Below are positions 52,140 to 62,935 of a stretch of 64,000 nt of DNA, in pieces. The number at the start of each line of letters is the position of its first letter. The first letter of the stretch is position 1. This DNA comes from Enterobacter kobei (lineage in GTDB: Bacteria > Pseudomonadota > Gammaproteobacteria > Enterobacterales > Enterobacteriaceae). A model generated the notes under the pieces. That model saw only the letters and a program-made list of their open reading frames with translations. It was not told the origin of the DNA and made no database searches. The stretch lies in NCBI RefSeq assembly GCF_001729765.1, contig NZ_CP017181.1, forward strand, positions 1,798,001 through 1,862,000, in the 5' to 3' direction. The translations under genes were made by a program, and so were the position numbers.

Positions 52140-53417
52140 ATGATCTCACGCTGGCAATGGATTCTGAAGCAGGTATTTAAAAAGTTATGGTTCAGGGCTG
52201 CATTATTCGCAATTGTAGCGATAATGACGGCTCTTTTATCAATTCTGTTTAAATCAATGATCCCTGAGTCGGTATCGGTGAAGGTTGGCGCAGAAGCCGT
52301 GGATAACATACTAAATATACTGGCATCGAGTATGCTAGCAGTTACCACATTTTCGCTTAGTATCATGGTCACAGCGTACGGATCAGCTACCACTAATGTG
52401 ACACCAAGAGCTACACGATTAGTTGTTGAAGACGTAACCACACAAAATGTACTGGCCACATTCATCGGTTCATTTCTCTTCAGCCTGGTAGGGATCATTG
52501 CTCTTAATATGGGAGCCTACGGAGAAAGGGGGAGAGTCATTTTATTCGTTGTCACACTGGTGGTAATTGGTTTAATTCTCATCACATTGCTTCGTTGGAT
52601 ACAGCATTTGACCTCTCTGGGAAGGGTAGGAGAGACGACTGCAAAGGTTGAGCAGGCGGCAATCGAAGCATTTGTTGAAAGAGCAAAAAGCCCATATCTG
52701 GGCGGATATCCATGGCTTGAGAACAATGAACAGCCAAACGGAACGGTTGCAGTTTATCCGGAGATGATTGGCTATGTTGAATATATTGATATGGTGAAAC
52801 TCGGCAAGCTGTTATCTGAGGATCCTCGACATGTTTATCTTGTGGCGCAACCGGGCAGTTTCATTCATCCGTCGATGCCAGTATTGTATCTGAGTCAGGG
52901 GCAGGGGCCATCAATCAGAACCGATTTGCTCGAGACGATCATTGTCTCGGATGTACGCTCCTTTTCTCAGGATCCACGATTCTGTCTTAGCGTTATGGCT
53001 GAAATAGCCTGCAGAGCCCTTTCACCGGCAGTGAACGATCCTGGCACCGCAATTGATGTCATTGGCAGAGGTGTACGGATTCTATCGGCGTATGCGCATA
53101 ATAAATCTGACGAAATTGATGTGACATATCCTTCAATACATGTTGCGCCACTTCAGAACAGCGATCTACTTGAAGACTTTTTTTTACCTATTGCCCGTGA
53201 TGGTGCCAGTATGAGGGAGATTCAGATAAGAGTCCTCAAAGGACTCTCTATGCTGAGCACTGGTTGGCCTGGGATATTTGCTGAGGCCGCGCATACTTTA
53301 GCATTTGAAACATTAGAGCATGCAACTCGTGCTGATCATATAGACACTGACAGATATCTAATAAAATCAATTTATTATAATTTATTTTATGACGAGGGTT
53401 CCAATAAAAAACCATAG
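52140..53417 (+). CDS. DUF2254 inner-membrane protein
   Basis: A 425-aa protein with four TM segments in the first 150 residues (WFRAALFAIVAIMTALLSIL, LASSMLAVTTFSLSIMV, VLATFIGSFLFSLVGIIAL, ILFVVTLVVIGLILITLL), then a soluble domain of about 270 residues (ARALSPAVNDPGTAID-like motif, here CRALSPAVNDPGTA). This is the DUF2254 pattern; function unknown. The ATG at 52140 has GAGGG seven bases upstream, better spaced than the ATG at 52134. It follows the BCCT gene by 65 bp on the same strand. Confidence 0.85.
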   Translation: MISRWQWILKQVFKKLWFRAALFAIVAIMTALLSILFKSMIPESVSVKVGAEAVDNILNILASSMLAVTTFSLSIMVTAYGSATTNVTPRATRLVVEDVTTQNVLATFIGSFLFSLVGIIALNMGAYGERGRVILFVVTLVVIGLILITLLRWIQHLTSLGRVGETTAKVEQAAIEAFVERAKSPYLGGYPWLENNEQPNGTVAVYPEMIGYVEYIDMVKLGKLLSEDPRHVYLVAQPGSFIHPSMPVLYLSQGQGPSIRTDLLETIIVSDVRSFSQDPRFCLSVMAEIACRALSPAVNDPGTAIDVIGRGVRILSAYAHNKSDEIDVTYPSIHVAPLQNSDLLEDFFLPIARDGASMREIQIRVLKGLSMLSTGWPGIFAEAAHTLAFETLEHATRADHIDTDRYLIKSIYYNLFYDEGSNKKP

Positions 53418-53479
53418 TTACGGGGCAAGCGATTCGGTCGTTGGCTAGGTAAGGGCAAAGCATTCGCGTGAGAATGGGT

Positions 53480-53503
53480 GTCTGCTTTGTGCCAGAAGCG
53501 GAC
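53480..53503. repeat. Short palindromic repeat, copy 1
   Basis: GTCTGCTT-TGTGCCAG-AAGCGGAC folds into a stem with one mismatch, and a similar copy lies at 54132-54155. The two copies flank the GNAT gene. They resemble small intergenic palindromes seen elsewhere in enterobacteria. Confidence 0.5.
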
Positions 53504-53566
53504 ATTCATTGTACAGGTTTGTTGAGCTCAACTAGGCAAACAATGCTGCCTGCTGCAGGTTATTTA

Positions 53567-54034
53567 TTATTTAGCCAAATGTTTTCGCATCAGTGCATTT
53601 TCTAATGTAATTCCACGGCAAATAGGAAGAGCCCTCTCCACTACATGAAAGCCGTGTCGTAGAAAGAACGCTTCCGCAGCCTTACTTACATTTGAAGTAA
53701 GCTCACTAGTTCCATGTTGCCTCGCTTCCTCATGAATGCAATTCATTAGTAATGTCCCTACCCCCTGTCCTGAATAGGTTCCTGAGACATAAAAATGGTC
53801 AATGTACCCATTTGGTTGGAGATCTGCATATCCAGCTATTTCACCATCAAGTTCTACAACAAAAGGGCATAGTTCCCTCATGTGATTGGCCCATTGTTCC
53901 TGGTCGATTTCTGCCGGGGCCCAAGCATCAATTTGTTCATGTGTGTAGTAGTGTGATGCGATGGTATGTACAGAAGAATAAAACACGTTAAATAATGAGA
54001 TTTCATCCCCATTACAGAACCTTCTTATTTTCAT
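53567..54034 (-). CDS. GNAT-family N-acetyltransferase
   Basis: A 155-aa acetyltransferase: MKIRRFCNGDEISLFNVF, the YADLQPNGYIDHFYVSGTYSGQ strand, and acetyl-CoA loop motif GQGVGTLLMNCIHEEA, then TSNVSKAAEAFFLRHGFH. Substrate unknown; the general pattern is that of YafP/ElaA-like small-molecule or protein acetyltransferases. It lies between two copies of a short palindrome, suggesting insertion as a cassette. Confidence 0.85.
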   Translation of the reverse strand: MKIRRFCNGDEISLFNVFYSSVHTIASHYYTHEQIDAWAPAEIDQEQWANHMRELCPFVVELDGEIAGYADLQPNGYIDHFYVSGTYSGQGVGTLLMNCIHEEARQHGTSELTSNVSKAAEAFFLRHGFHVVERALPICRGITLENALMRKHLAK

Positions 54035-54131
54035 AAAACCTCATTATGAAAGCTGCTTGTAGAACAATACTACTTTTTGTGAACTAGGTTGTCATCTCCT
54101 CTCTCAAAGTGGGCCCCTGCCCAGTTAGCCA

Positions 54132-54155
54132 GTCCGTTCCGTGCCAGGAGCGGAC
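54132..54155. repeat. Short palindromic repeat, copy 2
   Basis: GTCCGTTCC-GTGCCAGG-AGCGGAC matches copy 1 at most positions and again forms a stem. It lies between the GNAT and DUF2971 genes. Confidence 0.5.
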
Positions 54156-54186
54156 ATTTCTGACACGATAATCGCCATCAATAATC

Positions 54187-54969
54187 TCAATCGCCTATAT
54201 GGTTACGTTCCATTGCTCTCAACACCTTCGCGACAGAATCAAATACATCCATTCTCTGCATATCATGCGGGTATTTGGTGTATTCATAAGCTTCTATGTC
54301 GAGATCCCATGTACTTTTCTTAAATTCACACTGATATAACTGTACTGTCTTGTTTAAAATCAATGTCTCTAATGCATTGTTGTTTCTAATGATTTCATCA
54401 ACTCCTCTGTTGTTAATCCCGATATAGATACTGACTATAGAATTAAGATCATATATTTTGTCAATTAAAACAGCACCTTGTTGCTGTAATGAATCTGTCT
54501 TTTTTATTATTCTGATTTCTTCTTCATATTTCCAATGCAATGATTTAGTAAGCAATAGCTTACTAATCACATCAGTATCATAGATATTTTCCTGCGTGAT
54601 TTTTAGTTTGCTTTTTATTCTATTTCCTAAATAATCAATATCACCTTTCTGAGCTGTAATCAGGCATTTTGCTTCATCATCGTATCCTGCTTTCTCAATG
54701 TCGATTGCTACAACAAATCCTTGATGTTTTTCAGCATAGTGTGACCACATCAAGACGTTGAGTGGATTTTTTGAAAGACATAAGCAGGCAAGGTTTTTAT
54801 TGATCTCATGCCTCATCGTTAATGATTCAATTGACGCATCATCAAGTGCATATCCATAACTTTCGAAAGGATCATTAAACTCACTGTGCGGGGTAAATTT
54901 TATGGAGATGTATCCATCTTTGAAGAATTGATCTAATGAAGCATTGTCTATGTATTTGTATAAAATCAT
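54187..54969 (-). CDS. DUF2971 protein
   Basis: A 260-aa AT-rich gene. It has the family's landmarks: MILYKYIDNASL, FNDPFESY, LMWSHYAEKHQGFVVAID and LLTKSLHWKYEEEIRII. DUF2971 is widespread and often found near mobile elements; no function is established to my knowledge. It is the first gene downstream (leftward) of the orphan PhoP box, about 560 bp away with no obvious terminator between, so it may be induced by PhoP. Confidence 0.82.
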   Translation of the reverse strand: MILYKYIDNASLDQFFKDGYISIKFTPHSEFNDPFESYGYALDDASIESLTMRHEINKNLACLCLSKNPLNVLMWSHYAEKHQGFVVAIDIEKAGYDDEAKCLITAQKGDIDYLGNRIKSKLKITQENIYDTDVISKLLLTKSLHWKYEEEIRIIKKTDSLQQQGAVLIDKIYDLNSIVSIYIGINNRGVDEIIRNNNALETLILNKTVQLYQCEFKKSTWDLDIEAYEYTKYPHDMQRMDVFDSVAKVLRAMERNHIGD

Positions 54970-55274
54970 AAAATACTCAGAATCATCTATAAGTGTTATC
55001 AGTGTACAGCCTTTCGCCGAGGTGGGTGTAAGTATCCAGCTTAACGACCTGTTCTCATTTAGAGACTATCGCACGTGGATGAGTTTTCCCGAAAGTGAAC
55101 TACCTCTCCTCGCTCAAAGCAGACTTTCAGATTTGTTTGTGTGTTGCCAGTGATAACCGTGAGATCAACTCAGGGCTACCACTTATAAACTGCAGCGTTG
55201 AATCTTTATCCGGTAGAGCAATGGCCCCAGGCATGTCGACTAATCGAGAACTGCCTTGACAGGATACAGGGAGA
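54970..55274. other. Intergenic stretch without recognised gene
   Basis: About 305 bp upstream of the DUF2971 gene. Short frames exist on both strands, but none has a family pattern or ribosome site. It would be the leader of any transcript starting at the orphan PhoP promoter. Confidence 0.5.
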
Positions 55275-55325
55275 GATAATTTATGGCGTGGCAATAATAC
55301 GGCGTATAAAAAATTTCCAGTGGTA
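55275..55325 (+). pseudogene. Relic of a second DNA invertase 3' end
   Basis: ATAATTTATGGCGTGGCA and ATAAAAAATTTCC match the invertase gene's 3' end (ATAATTTATGACGTGGCA and ATAAAAAATTTCC, near 49811-49853), with a diverged centre and a 1-bp length difference that breaks the frame. Only about 50 bp is recognisable. Confidence 0.6.
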
Positions 55326-55367
55326 GCAAAAAAATGGATGCGGAATGAGAAGGGGGCTGATGAAAAT

Positions 55368-55416
55368 TTGGGGGCAAATTTGGGGGCAAATTTGCGCTGG
55401 GGGCGTGTTTTGGGGC
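55368..55416. repeat. Candidate integrase arm-type sites, right end
   Basis: TTGGGGGC at 55368 and 55380, with near copies CTGGGGGC at 55397 and TTTGGGGC at 55409 (spacings 12, 17, 12). Same octamer and orientation as at the int end, 110-170 bp from the attR core. Confidence 0.55.
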
Positions 55417-55526
55417 ACTAAATCGGCCTTTATTGTCCGATAATGTCCGTATAGGGATTTGGTTAAGTCTTTGAATTATAACTAAGTTATTGTTATTTAG
55501 ACGGTTGTGATTTTGGCTGTGCAGTC

Positions 55527-55540
55527 TAACGCTGATTATG
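55527..55540. other. attR core repeat (purB side)
   Basis: TAACGCTGATTATG is identical to 30574-30587. Its reverse complement starts with CATAAT, which here sits at correct spacing from the PhoP box. Confidence 0.88.
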
Positions 55541-55569
55541 TTGCCGTGGGGATAAACATTCAGTAAACC
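55535..55569 (-). promoter_or_regulatory. Orphaned phoPQ promoter: PhoP box plus -10
   Basis: On the minus strand: GGTTTA (55569-55564), CTGAA, TGTTTA (55558-55553), then 12 bp, then CATAAT (55540-55535). This is the class I PhoP-activated promoter layout, and it matches the recalled E. coli phoP promoter region (GGTTTA-N5-TGTTTATCCCC ... CATAATCAACGCTAGAC). The prophage separates it from phoP by 25 kb. It now fires into the prophage right end. Confidence 0.88.
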
Positions 55570-55572
55570 GGG

Positions 55573-55605
55573 GAAAAGCAACCCCCTTTCCGGGCGGAAA
55601 GGGGG
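55573..55605 (-). terminator. Terminator of purB
   Basis: A 10-bp stem (CCCCCTTTCC / GGAAAGGGGG) with loop GCCC on the minus strand, then TTGCTTTT. It lies between the purB stop and the orphan PhoP promoter. Confidence 0.88.
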
Positions 55606-55614
55606 GAAGGGGTG

Positions 55615-57634
<2,020 letters not shown>

Positions 57635-57660
57635 ATGGTCTCCTTTATGTGTGCACTCTG

Positions 57661-58773
57661 TTAAACAGCGGGCAGCGGCAGGCGCTGTTCAATGATCCCG
57701 CCGCCCAGGCAGATTTCGCCGCTGTAGAAGACAGCAGACTGACCTGGGGTGACGGCGGCAACCGGCTCGTCAAAACGCACGTCAATGCGATCGTCATCGA
57801 GCGCGGTAACGGTGCAAGGAATATCGGTCTGACGGTAGCGCGTTTTCACCGTGCAGCGCAGCGTGCCTTTCAGCGGCTCGCGATCGACCCAGTGCAGCTG
57901 TTGCGCGATAAGGCCAACGGACATCAGACGCGGATGGTCGTGCCCCTGGGCGACAACCAGAATATTGTTTTCGACATCTTTGTCGACCACATACCACGGA
58001 TCTTCGCTGCCATCTTTGGTTCCACCGATACCCAGACCTTTGCGCTGGCCTAAAGTATGGTACATCAGCCCCTGGTGCTGGCCGATCTCATCGCCATCAA
58101 CGGTGACAATTTTACCCGGCTGTGCAGGCAGGTAGCGGCCAAGGAAATCACGGAATTTGCGCTCACCGATGAAACAGATGCCGGTAGAGTCCTTTTTCTT
58201 TGCGGTGATCAGGTCCAGCTCTTCCGCGATTTTACGTACCTGCGGCTTTTCCAGCTCGCCAACCGGGAACAGGCTCTGGGCGATCTGTTCGTGGCTCAGG
58301 GTATAAAGGAAGTAGCTCTGATCTTTGTTGCCGTCCAGACCGCGCAGCAGTTGGCTTTTGCCATTCACATCTGCACGACGCACGTAGTGGCCGGTCGCAA
58401 TGTAGTCTGCGCCCAGATCTTCCGCAGCGAATTCCAGGAAGGCTTTAAATTTGATCTCTTTGTTGCACAGAATATCCGGGTTCGGGGTGCGCCCCGCTTT
58501 GTACTCTTCCAGGAACAGTTCAAAGACGTTATCCCAGTATTCTGCAGCAAAGTTAACGGTGTGCAGTTCAATGCCGAGCTTATCGCACACGGCCTGCGCA
58601 TCGGCGAGATCCGCAGCGGCAGTGCAGTATTCCTCGCCATCATCTTCCTCCCAGTTCTTCATGAACAGGCCCTCCACCTTATAGCCCTGTTGCTGTAACA
58701 GGTAGGCGGAAACGGAGGAATCGACACCGCCGGACATGCCGACGATCACTTTTTTCTGGCTGTTATCTGACAT
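57661..58773 (-). CDS. mnmA: MnmA, tRNA 2-thiouridylase
   Basis: A 370-aa enzyme that thiolates U34 of Lys, Glu and Gln tRNAs, with sulfur relayed by the Tus system. The PP-loop [13 protein letters not shown] is at the N-terminus, the catalytic Cys pair is in [12 protein letters not shown] and [10 protein letters not shown], and GHYVRR is conserved. The start at 58773 ([13 protein letters not shown]) matches the family. The frame continuing to 58920 is spurious because it runs into the nudJ end. Confidence 0.97.
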   Translation of the reverse strand: MSDNSQKKVIVGMSGGVDSSVSAYLLQQQGYKVEGLFMKNWEEDDGEEYCTAAADLADAQAVCDKLGIELHTVNFAAEYWDNVFELFLEEYKAGRTPNPDILCNKEIKFKAFLEFAAEDLGADYIATGHYVRRADVNGKSQLLRGLDGNKDQSYFLYTLSHEQIAQSLFPVGELEKPQVRKIAEELDLITAKKKDSTGICFIGERKFRDFLGRYLPAQPGKIVTVDGDEIGQHQGLMYHTLGQRKGLGIGGTKDGSEDPWYVVDKDVENNILVVAQGHDHPRLMSVGLIAQQLHWVDREPLKGTLRCTVKTRYRQTDIPCTVTALDDDRIDVRFDEPVAAVTPGQSAVFYSGEICLGGGIIEQRLPLPAV

Positions 58774-58813
58774 GGAATACTCACGACATTGAACTTCAAG
58801 GCGGCGTATTCTA

Positions 58814-59287
58814 TCACGCCCCCCCACCATTGGCACCCTCTGTAAACGGCCAGTTAAATGCGCCGATGACTTCCAGCGGTAAGCGGCCAGCAGACTGCCA
58901 GCAGCGAATGCTTTCCGCAACCAGCGGCGAGCGCAGGTTTGGCGCGTTAAGGATCTCCTCGGCAGTCACCCACAGGCAGCGGTCGATATCGTCATCCTGC
59001 GGCTCTGTGGCGCACATTTCGCTAAGCTCGACGGCAAACAAGAAGCGCAGGAACGGGGTGCTATCGGGCGCAATCCACTGATGCAGTCGGATAAAGTGCT
59101 GGGGTTCAGCGTGTATGCCGGTCTCTTCCCACAGCTCGCGTTTTGCTGCCTGCAGTAAGGTCTCATTGGCTTCAAGGTGCCCGGCTGGCTGGTTCCACAG
59201 CGCTTTACCGTTAATGCTCTCTTCGACCACAAGGAATTTACCCTGGGCGTGGACCACGCAGGCGACCGTAACATGAGGTTTAAACAT
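58814..59287 (-). CDS. nudJ: NudJ, Nudix phosphatase (HMP-PP / nucleotide)
   Basis: A 157-aa Nudix hydrolase (E. coli NudJ 153 aa). The Nudix box is [20 protein letters not shown] followed by TG, with all catalytic Glu present. It hydrolyses HMP-PP and nucleoside di/triphosphates in E. coli. Sits between rluE and mnmA in the conserved order. Confidence 0.95.
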   Translation of the reverse strand: MFKPHVTVACVVHAQGKFLVVEESINGKALWNQPAGHLEANETLLQAAKRELWEETGIHAEPQHFIRLHQWIAPDSTPFLRFLFAVELSEMCATEPQDDDIDRCLWVTAEEILNAPNLRSPLVAESIRCWQSAGRLPLEVIGAFNWPFTEGANGGGA

Positions 59288-59296
59288 AGTGACTCC

Positions 59297-59950
59297 TTAA
59301 GCGGTAACGTCTCGCCATTCACCGTTTGCCAGCGTTTCCAGGGTGTAGCTGCCCATGGCGTAGCGAATCAGACGCAGAGTAGGGAAGCCGACGTGAGCGG
59401 TCATGCGCCGAACCTGACGGTTGCGGCCTTCATAAATGGTGATTTTGAGCCAGCTTGTCGGAATGGATTTGCGTTCGCGGATGGGCGGATTGCGCGGCCA
59501 TAGCCACTCCGGTTCATTCACGCGTTCAATACCTGCAGGCAGGGTTGGACCATCGTTCAGCGTTACGCCGCGGCGCAATTTCTCCAGCGTTTCTTCGTCC
59601 GGTTCGCCTTCGACCTGCACGAAGTAAATTTTGCCCGTGCGTTTTCCCGGCTGTGTGAGCTTTGCCTGCAGAGCGCCGTCGTTGGTTAAAACTAAAAGTC
59701 CTTCGCTGTCCCGGTCCAGACGCCCGGCGGCGTACACGCCCTGAACGGGAATGTAATCCTTCAGCGTGCTGCGTCCGGCCTCATCGGTGAACTGCGGCAA
59801 AACATCGTAGGGTTTATTGAACAAAATAACCCGCTTCGGCTGGGTTTCTTGCGGTCTTCTGGCGGCTTGTCGCGAGCTGAATCGCTCAACCCAGTGTTTT
59901 GTAAAAGAAGTTTTCTTCATGGTATTTTCAGGCGTTATCAATTGCAGCAT
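59297..59950 (-). CDS. rluE: RluE, 23S rRNA pseudouridine synthase (U2457)
   Basis: A 217-aa RsuA/RluB/E/F-type synthase, equal in length to E. coli RluE. The catalytic Asp is in [19 protein letters not shown]. The C-terminal [20 protein letters not shown] is the family's basic end motif. Divergent from icd with a 117-bp intergenic region holding both promoters. Confidence 0.96.
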   Translation of the reverse strand: MLQLITPENTMKKTSFTKHWVERFSSRQAARRPQETQPKRVILFNKPYDVLPQFTDEAGRSTLKDYIPVQGVYAAGRLDRDSEGLLVLTNDGALQAKLTQPGKRTGKIYFVQVEGEPDEETLEKLRRGVTLNDGPTLPAGIERVNEPEWLWPRNPPIRERKSIPTSWLKITIYEGRNRQVRRMTAHVGFPTLRLIRYAMGSYTLETLANGEWRDVTA

Positions 59951-60067
59951 TATAGCCTAATAACGAAGACCTTTCATGGCGCAGGACATTCAGGTACTAT
60001 CGAAGGGCTCATTACAATTTATTAACATAAGATCAGTAACAACCAGAAGCGCTCGAAGGAGAGGTTA

Positions 60068-61318
60068 ATGGAAAGCAAAGTAGTTGTTCCGGCGGAAGGT
60101 AAAAAGATCACCCTGCAAAACGGCAAGATTAACGTTCCTCACAATCCGATTATCCCGTTCATTGAAGGTGACGGTATCGGTGTAGACGTTACCCCGGCAA
60201 TGCTGAAAGTGGTTGATGCCGCTGTTGAGAAAGCCTACAAAGGCGAGCGTAAAATTTCCTGGATGGAAATTTACACCGGTGAGAAATCGACTCAAGTTTA
60301 TGGCCAGGACGTCTGGCTGCCAGCAGAAACGCTGGACCTGATCCGCGACTACCGCGTTGCTATCAAAGGCCCATTGACCACCCCAGTCGGCGGCGGTATC
60401 CGCTCCCTGAACGTGGCACTGCGTCAGGAGCTGGACCTGTACGTCTGTCTGCGTCCGGTGCGTTACTATCAGGGCACCCCAAGCCCGGTTAAGCACCCTG
60501 AACTGACCGATATGGTTATCTTCCGCGAAAACTCAGAAGACATCTACGCGGGCATCGAGTGGAAAGCAGACTCTGCAGACGCAGAAAAAGTGATTAAATT
60601 CCTGCGCGAAGAGATGGGCGTGAAGAAAATTCGCTTCCCTGAACATTGCGGTATCGGCATCAAGCCATGCTCCGAAGAAGGGACTAAACGTCTGGTGCGC
60701 GCGGCTATCGAATACGCGATCACCAACGACCGTGACTCTGTGACTCTGGTTCACAAAGGCAACATCATGAAGTTCACCGAAGGTGCCTTCAAAGACTGGG
60801 GTTACCAGTTGGCGAAAGAAGAGTTCGGCGGTGAGCTGATCGACGGTGGCCCGTGGCAGAAGATCAAGAACCCGAACACCGGCAAAGAGATCATCGTTAA
60901 AGATGTGATCGCCGATGCGTTCCTGCAGCAGATCCTGCTGCGTCCTGCTGAATACGACGTGATTGCCTGTATGAACCTGAACGGTGACTACATCTCTGAC
61001 GCCCTGGCAGCACAGGTTGGCGGTATCGGTATCGCCCCTGGTGCAAACATCGGTGACGAGTGCGCTCTGTTCGAGGCGACCCACGGTACTGCTCCTAAAT
61101 ATGCAGGTCAGGACAAAGTGAACCCAGGCTCTATCATCCTGTCCGCAGAGATGATGCTGCGTCATATGGAATGGTTCGAAGCCGCAGACCTGATCGTTAA
61201 AGGTATGGAAGGCGCGATCAACGCGAAAACCGTAACTTACGATTTCGAACGTCTGATGGAAGGCGCTAAACTGCTGAAATGCTCAGAGTTTGGCGACGCG
61301 ATCATCGCGAACATGTAA
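60068..61318 (+). CDS. icd: NADP-dependent isocitrate dehydrogenase
   Basis: A 416-aa TCA-cycle enzyme, the E. coli length. The phosphorylatable serine is in [13 protein letters not shown] (S113), which AceK modifies. NAD(P)-site and metal residues are in the [16 protein letters not shown] and NGDYISD regions. The AAGGAGAGG ribosome site precedes the ATG. The 3' end is intact: icd, a common lambdoid integration site, is not the attachment site in this window. Confidence 0.98.
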   Translation: MESKVVVPAEGKKITLQNGKINVPHNPIIPFIEGDGIGVDVTPAMLKVVDAAVEKAYKGERKISWMEIYTGEKSTQVYGQDVWLPAETLDLIRDYRVAIKGPLTTPVGGGIRSLNVALRQELDLYVCLRPVRYYQGTPSPVKHPELTDMVIFRENSEDIYAGIEWKADSADAEKVIKFLREEMGVKKIRFPEHCGIGIKPCSEEGTKRLVRAAIEYAITNDRDSVTLVHKGNIMKFTEGAFKDWGYQLAKEEFGGELIDGGPWQKIKNPNTGKEIIVKDVIADAFLQQILLRPAEYDVIACMNLNGDYISDALAAQVGGIGIAPGANIGDECALFEATHGTAPKYAGQDKVNPGSIILSAEMMLRHMEWFEAADLIVKGMEGAINAKTVTYDFERLMEGAKLLKCSEFGDAIIANM

Positions 61319-61342
61319 TCCAGACTCTGGGTTAAACAAGAG

Positions 61343-61371
61343 CGGGGGCCTGAGGGTTCCCGTTTTTTTTG
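61343..61371 (+). terminator. Terminator of icd
   Basis: An 8-bp stem CGGGGGCC / GGTTCCCG (two G-U pairs in RNA) with loop TGAG, followed by TTTTTTTT. Confidence 0.88.
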
Positions 61372-61395
61372 CCTCTGCCTGCAGGAAATAACACG

Positions 61396-61743
61396 ATGCT
61401 AGCCACTGTTCTTATCGCTGTCGTTGCATTTATCCATCTTTACATCCTTGTGCTGGAAATGTTTCTGTGGGACACCAGAACCGGGCATAAGGCGTTTAAT
61501 CTCAGCCCGGAATTTGCGCGTGAAACCCGCGTGCTGGCCGCGAATCAGGGGCTATACAACGGTTTTCTTGCGGCGGGTTTGCTCTGGAGCCTCTGGCTCG
61601 GTGAAGAGGGCGTTCATGTGGCCATCTTCTTCCTGGCCTGCGTGCTGATTGCCGGTCTCTTTGGCGCAGTGACCGCCAGCCGGAAGATTCTGTATGTTCA
61701 GGCTTTACCTGCGCTTGCCGCCCTGCTTGCGCTGCTTATCTGA
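61396..61743 (+). CDS. DUF1304 small membrane protein
   Basis: A 115-aa protein with four hydrophobic segments (LATVLIAVVAFIHLYILVLE, LYNGFLAAGLLWSLWL, VAIFFLACVLIAGLFGAV, ALPALAALLALLI). WDTRTGHKAF and ANQGLYNGFLAAGL are typical DUF1304 signatures. The function is unknown. The ATG at 61396 with CAGGAAATAA upstream is chosen over an in-frame start at 61369 that overlaps the icd terminator. Confidence 0.85.
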   Translation: MLATVLIAVVAFIHLYILVLEMFLWDTRTGHKAFNLSPEFARETRVLAANQGLYNGFLAAGLLWSLWLGEEGVHVAIFFLACVLIAGLFGAVTASRKILYVQALPALAALLALLI

Positions 61744-61812
61744 AGCAACGCGTTGGTCAACCGTGCGTCGTCCGATATACTTGTGGCTTCATCGTGAGAG
61801 GTTTAGACAGTT

Positions 61813-62058
61813 ATGAATAACGACATCCCATTGAAGTATTATGACATCGTCGAAGAATACGCGACGGAAGCCGCAAAGCCTGTCAGTGAGTCAGAGCAGG
61901 ACCCACTGGCGCATTATTTCCAGCTGCTGCTCACGCGGTTATCAAATAATGAGGAGATTGATGAGGAAGCTCAGCAAGAGATGGCGCGTGAAGCCGGGGT
62001 TCATGCTGAACGTATTGATGATATTGCGAACTTCCTTAATCAGTGGGGAAATGAATAG
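61813..62058 (+). CDS. YmjA-like DUF2543 protein
   Basis: An 81-aa acidic protein: [39 protein letters not shown] and [20 protein letters not shown]. The sequence closely matches recalled E. coli YmjA (DUF2543, MNHDIPLKYFDIADEYATE). Function unknown. In E. coli ymjA lies elsewhere (near 29 min), so the location differs. Confidence 0.82.
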   Translation: MNNDIPLKYYDIVEEYATEAAKPVSESEQDPLAHYFQLLLTRLSNNEEIDEEAQQEMAREAGVHAERIDDIANFLNQWGNE

Positions 62059-62059
62059 C

Positions 62060-62604
62060 CTACCGCGCCAGACCCAGGAGCCGCTTCGCAAGCTCACGGC
62101 GGGAAACAGATTTTGAAAAATACCATCCCTGAACCAGAGCCTCAGGATATCGTTCAGCAATAAAGCGGAATTGTATTTCGTTCTCAACGCCTTCGAAAAC
62201 CAGCGTTTTATTCAGTTTTGCGAGGGCGTCGCTAAAGATAACAAAAATGTTCTGTTTATAATGCTCACTGATGCCATCGACCAGCGACTTGTCGATTTTG
62301 ATCTCATCATATTCAAGAAGCGAAAGCCTGGCCAGGTTGGAGTTTTGCACACCGAAGTCATCAATGGATATTCTGACACCAAGGGATTTTAACTTCTGAC
62401 AGAAGCCCTCCAGAATATTCGCGGTGGAAACGGCTTTTTCAGAGAGCTCGACTTTTACCAGAGACAGCGGAATGTTGTTGGCTAAACATCCACGGCGCAA
62501 AATGCTGATAAATTGTCCATCTTCAATTTCCGTTCGACCAAAATTGAGCGAAACGACCAGCTGATGCTTAAGCACCAGCGGTGCGATGTCCTTAAGGGCT
62601 TTCT
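62060..62604 (-). pseudogene. C-terminal fragment of an EAL-domain protein, cut by IS1
   Basis: The frame opens directly from the IS1 end (KALKDIAPLVLKHQLVVSLN) and runs 180 codons to 62060. It has the second half of an EAL domain: VELSEKAV, the metal site IDDFGVQNSN, LEYDEIKIDKSLV and VFEGVENEIQ. The EAL motif and everything N-terminal are missing. This end lies on the far side of IS1 from a GGDEF gene, and the flanks do not form a target duplication, so intervening sequence has been deleted. Expression from a start such as the GTG at 62575 would give an inactive piece. Confidence 0.85.
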
Positions 62605-62659
62605 GGTGATGCTGCCAACTTACTGATTTAGTGTATGATGGTGTTTTTGAGGTGCTCCA

Positions 62660-62935
62660 GTGGCTTCTGTTTCTATCAGCTGTCCCTCCTGTTCAGCTAC
62701 TGACGGGGTGGTGCGTAACGGCAAAAGCACTGCCGGACATCAGCGCTATCTCTGCTCTCACTGCCGTAAAACATGGCAACTGCAGTTCACTTACACCGCT
62801 TCTCAACCCGGTACGCACCAGAAAATCATTGATATGGCCATGAATGGCGTTGGATGCCGGGCAACCGCCCGCATTATGGGCGTTGGCCTCAACACGATTT
62901 TCCGCCATTTAAAAAACTCAGGCCGCAGTCGGTAA
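62660..62935 (+). CDS. insA: IS1 InsA regulatory protein
   Basis: A 91-aa zinc-finger/HTH protein ([33 protein letters not shown]). On its own it represses IS1 transcription. Through -1 slippage at the A6C stretch (TTAAAAAACTC near 62909) it is joined to InsB as the transposase. Confidence 0.96.
   Translation: MASVSISCPSCSATDGVVRNGKSTAGHQRYLCSHCRKTWQLQFTYTASQPGTHQKIIDMAMNGVGCRATARIMGVGLNTIFRHLKNSGRSR

Larger units (their letters stand above)
30574..55540. mobile_element. Defective lambdoid prophage integrated in the phoPQ promoter
   Basis: About 25 kb bounded by the direct repeat TAACGCTGATTATG. It carries int, xis, a RecE-like gene, repressor/cro, replication genes, an AIPR gene, queH, tail-tip and fibre genes, an invertase and cargo. 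Terminase, portal, capsid, tail-tube, Q and lysis genes are missing, so virion production without help is not possible. It lies exactly between phoP and purB, neighbours in E. coli. int and xis look intact, so excision may still occur. Confidence 0.93.

Noticed and set aside
60068..61318. icd as the prophage attachment site
   Set aside because: icd is a known lambdoid target, but here its 416-codon frame and terminator are uninterrupted and no second icd 3' end is present. The direct repeat lies at phoP/purB.
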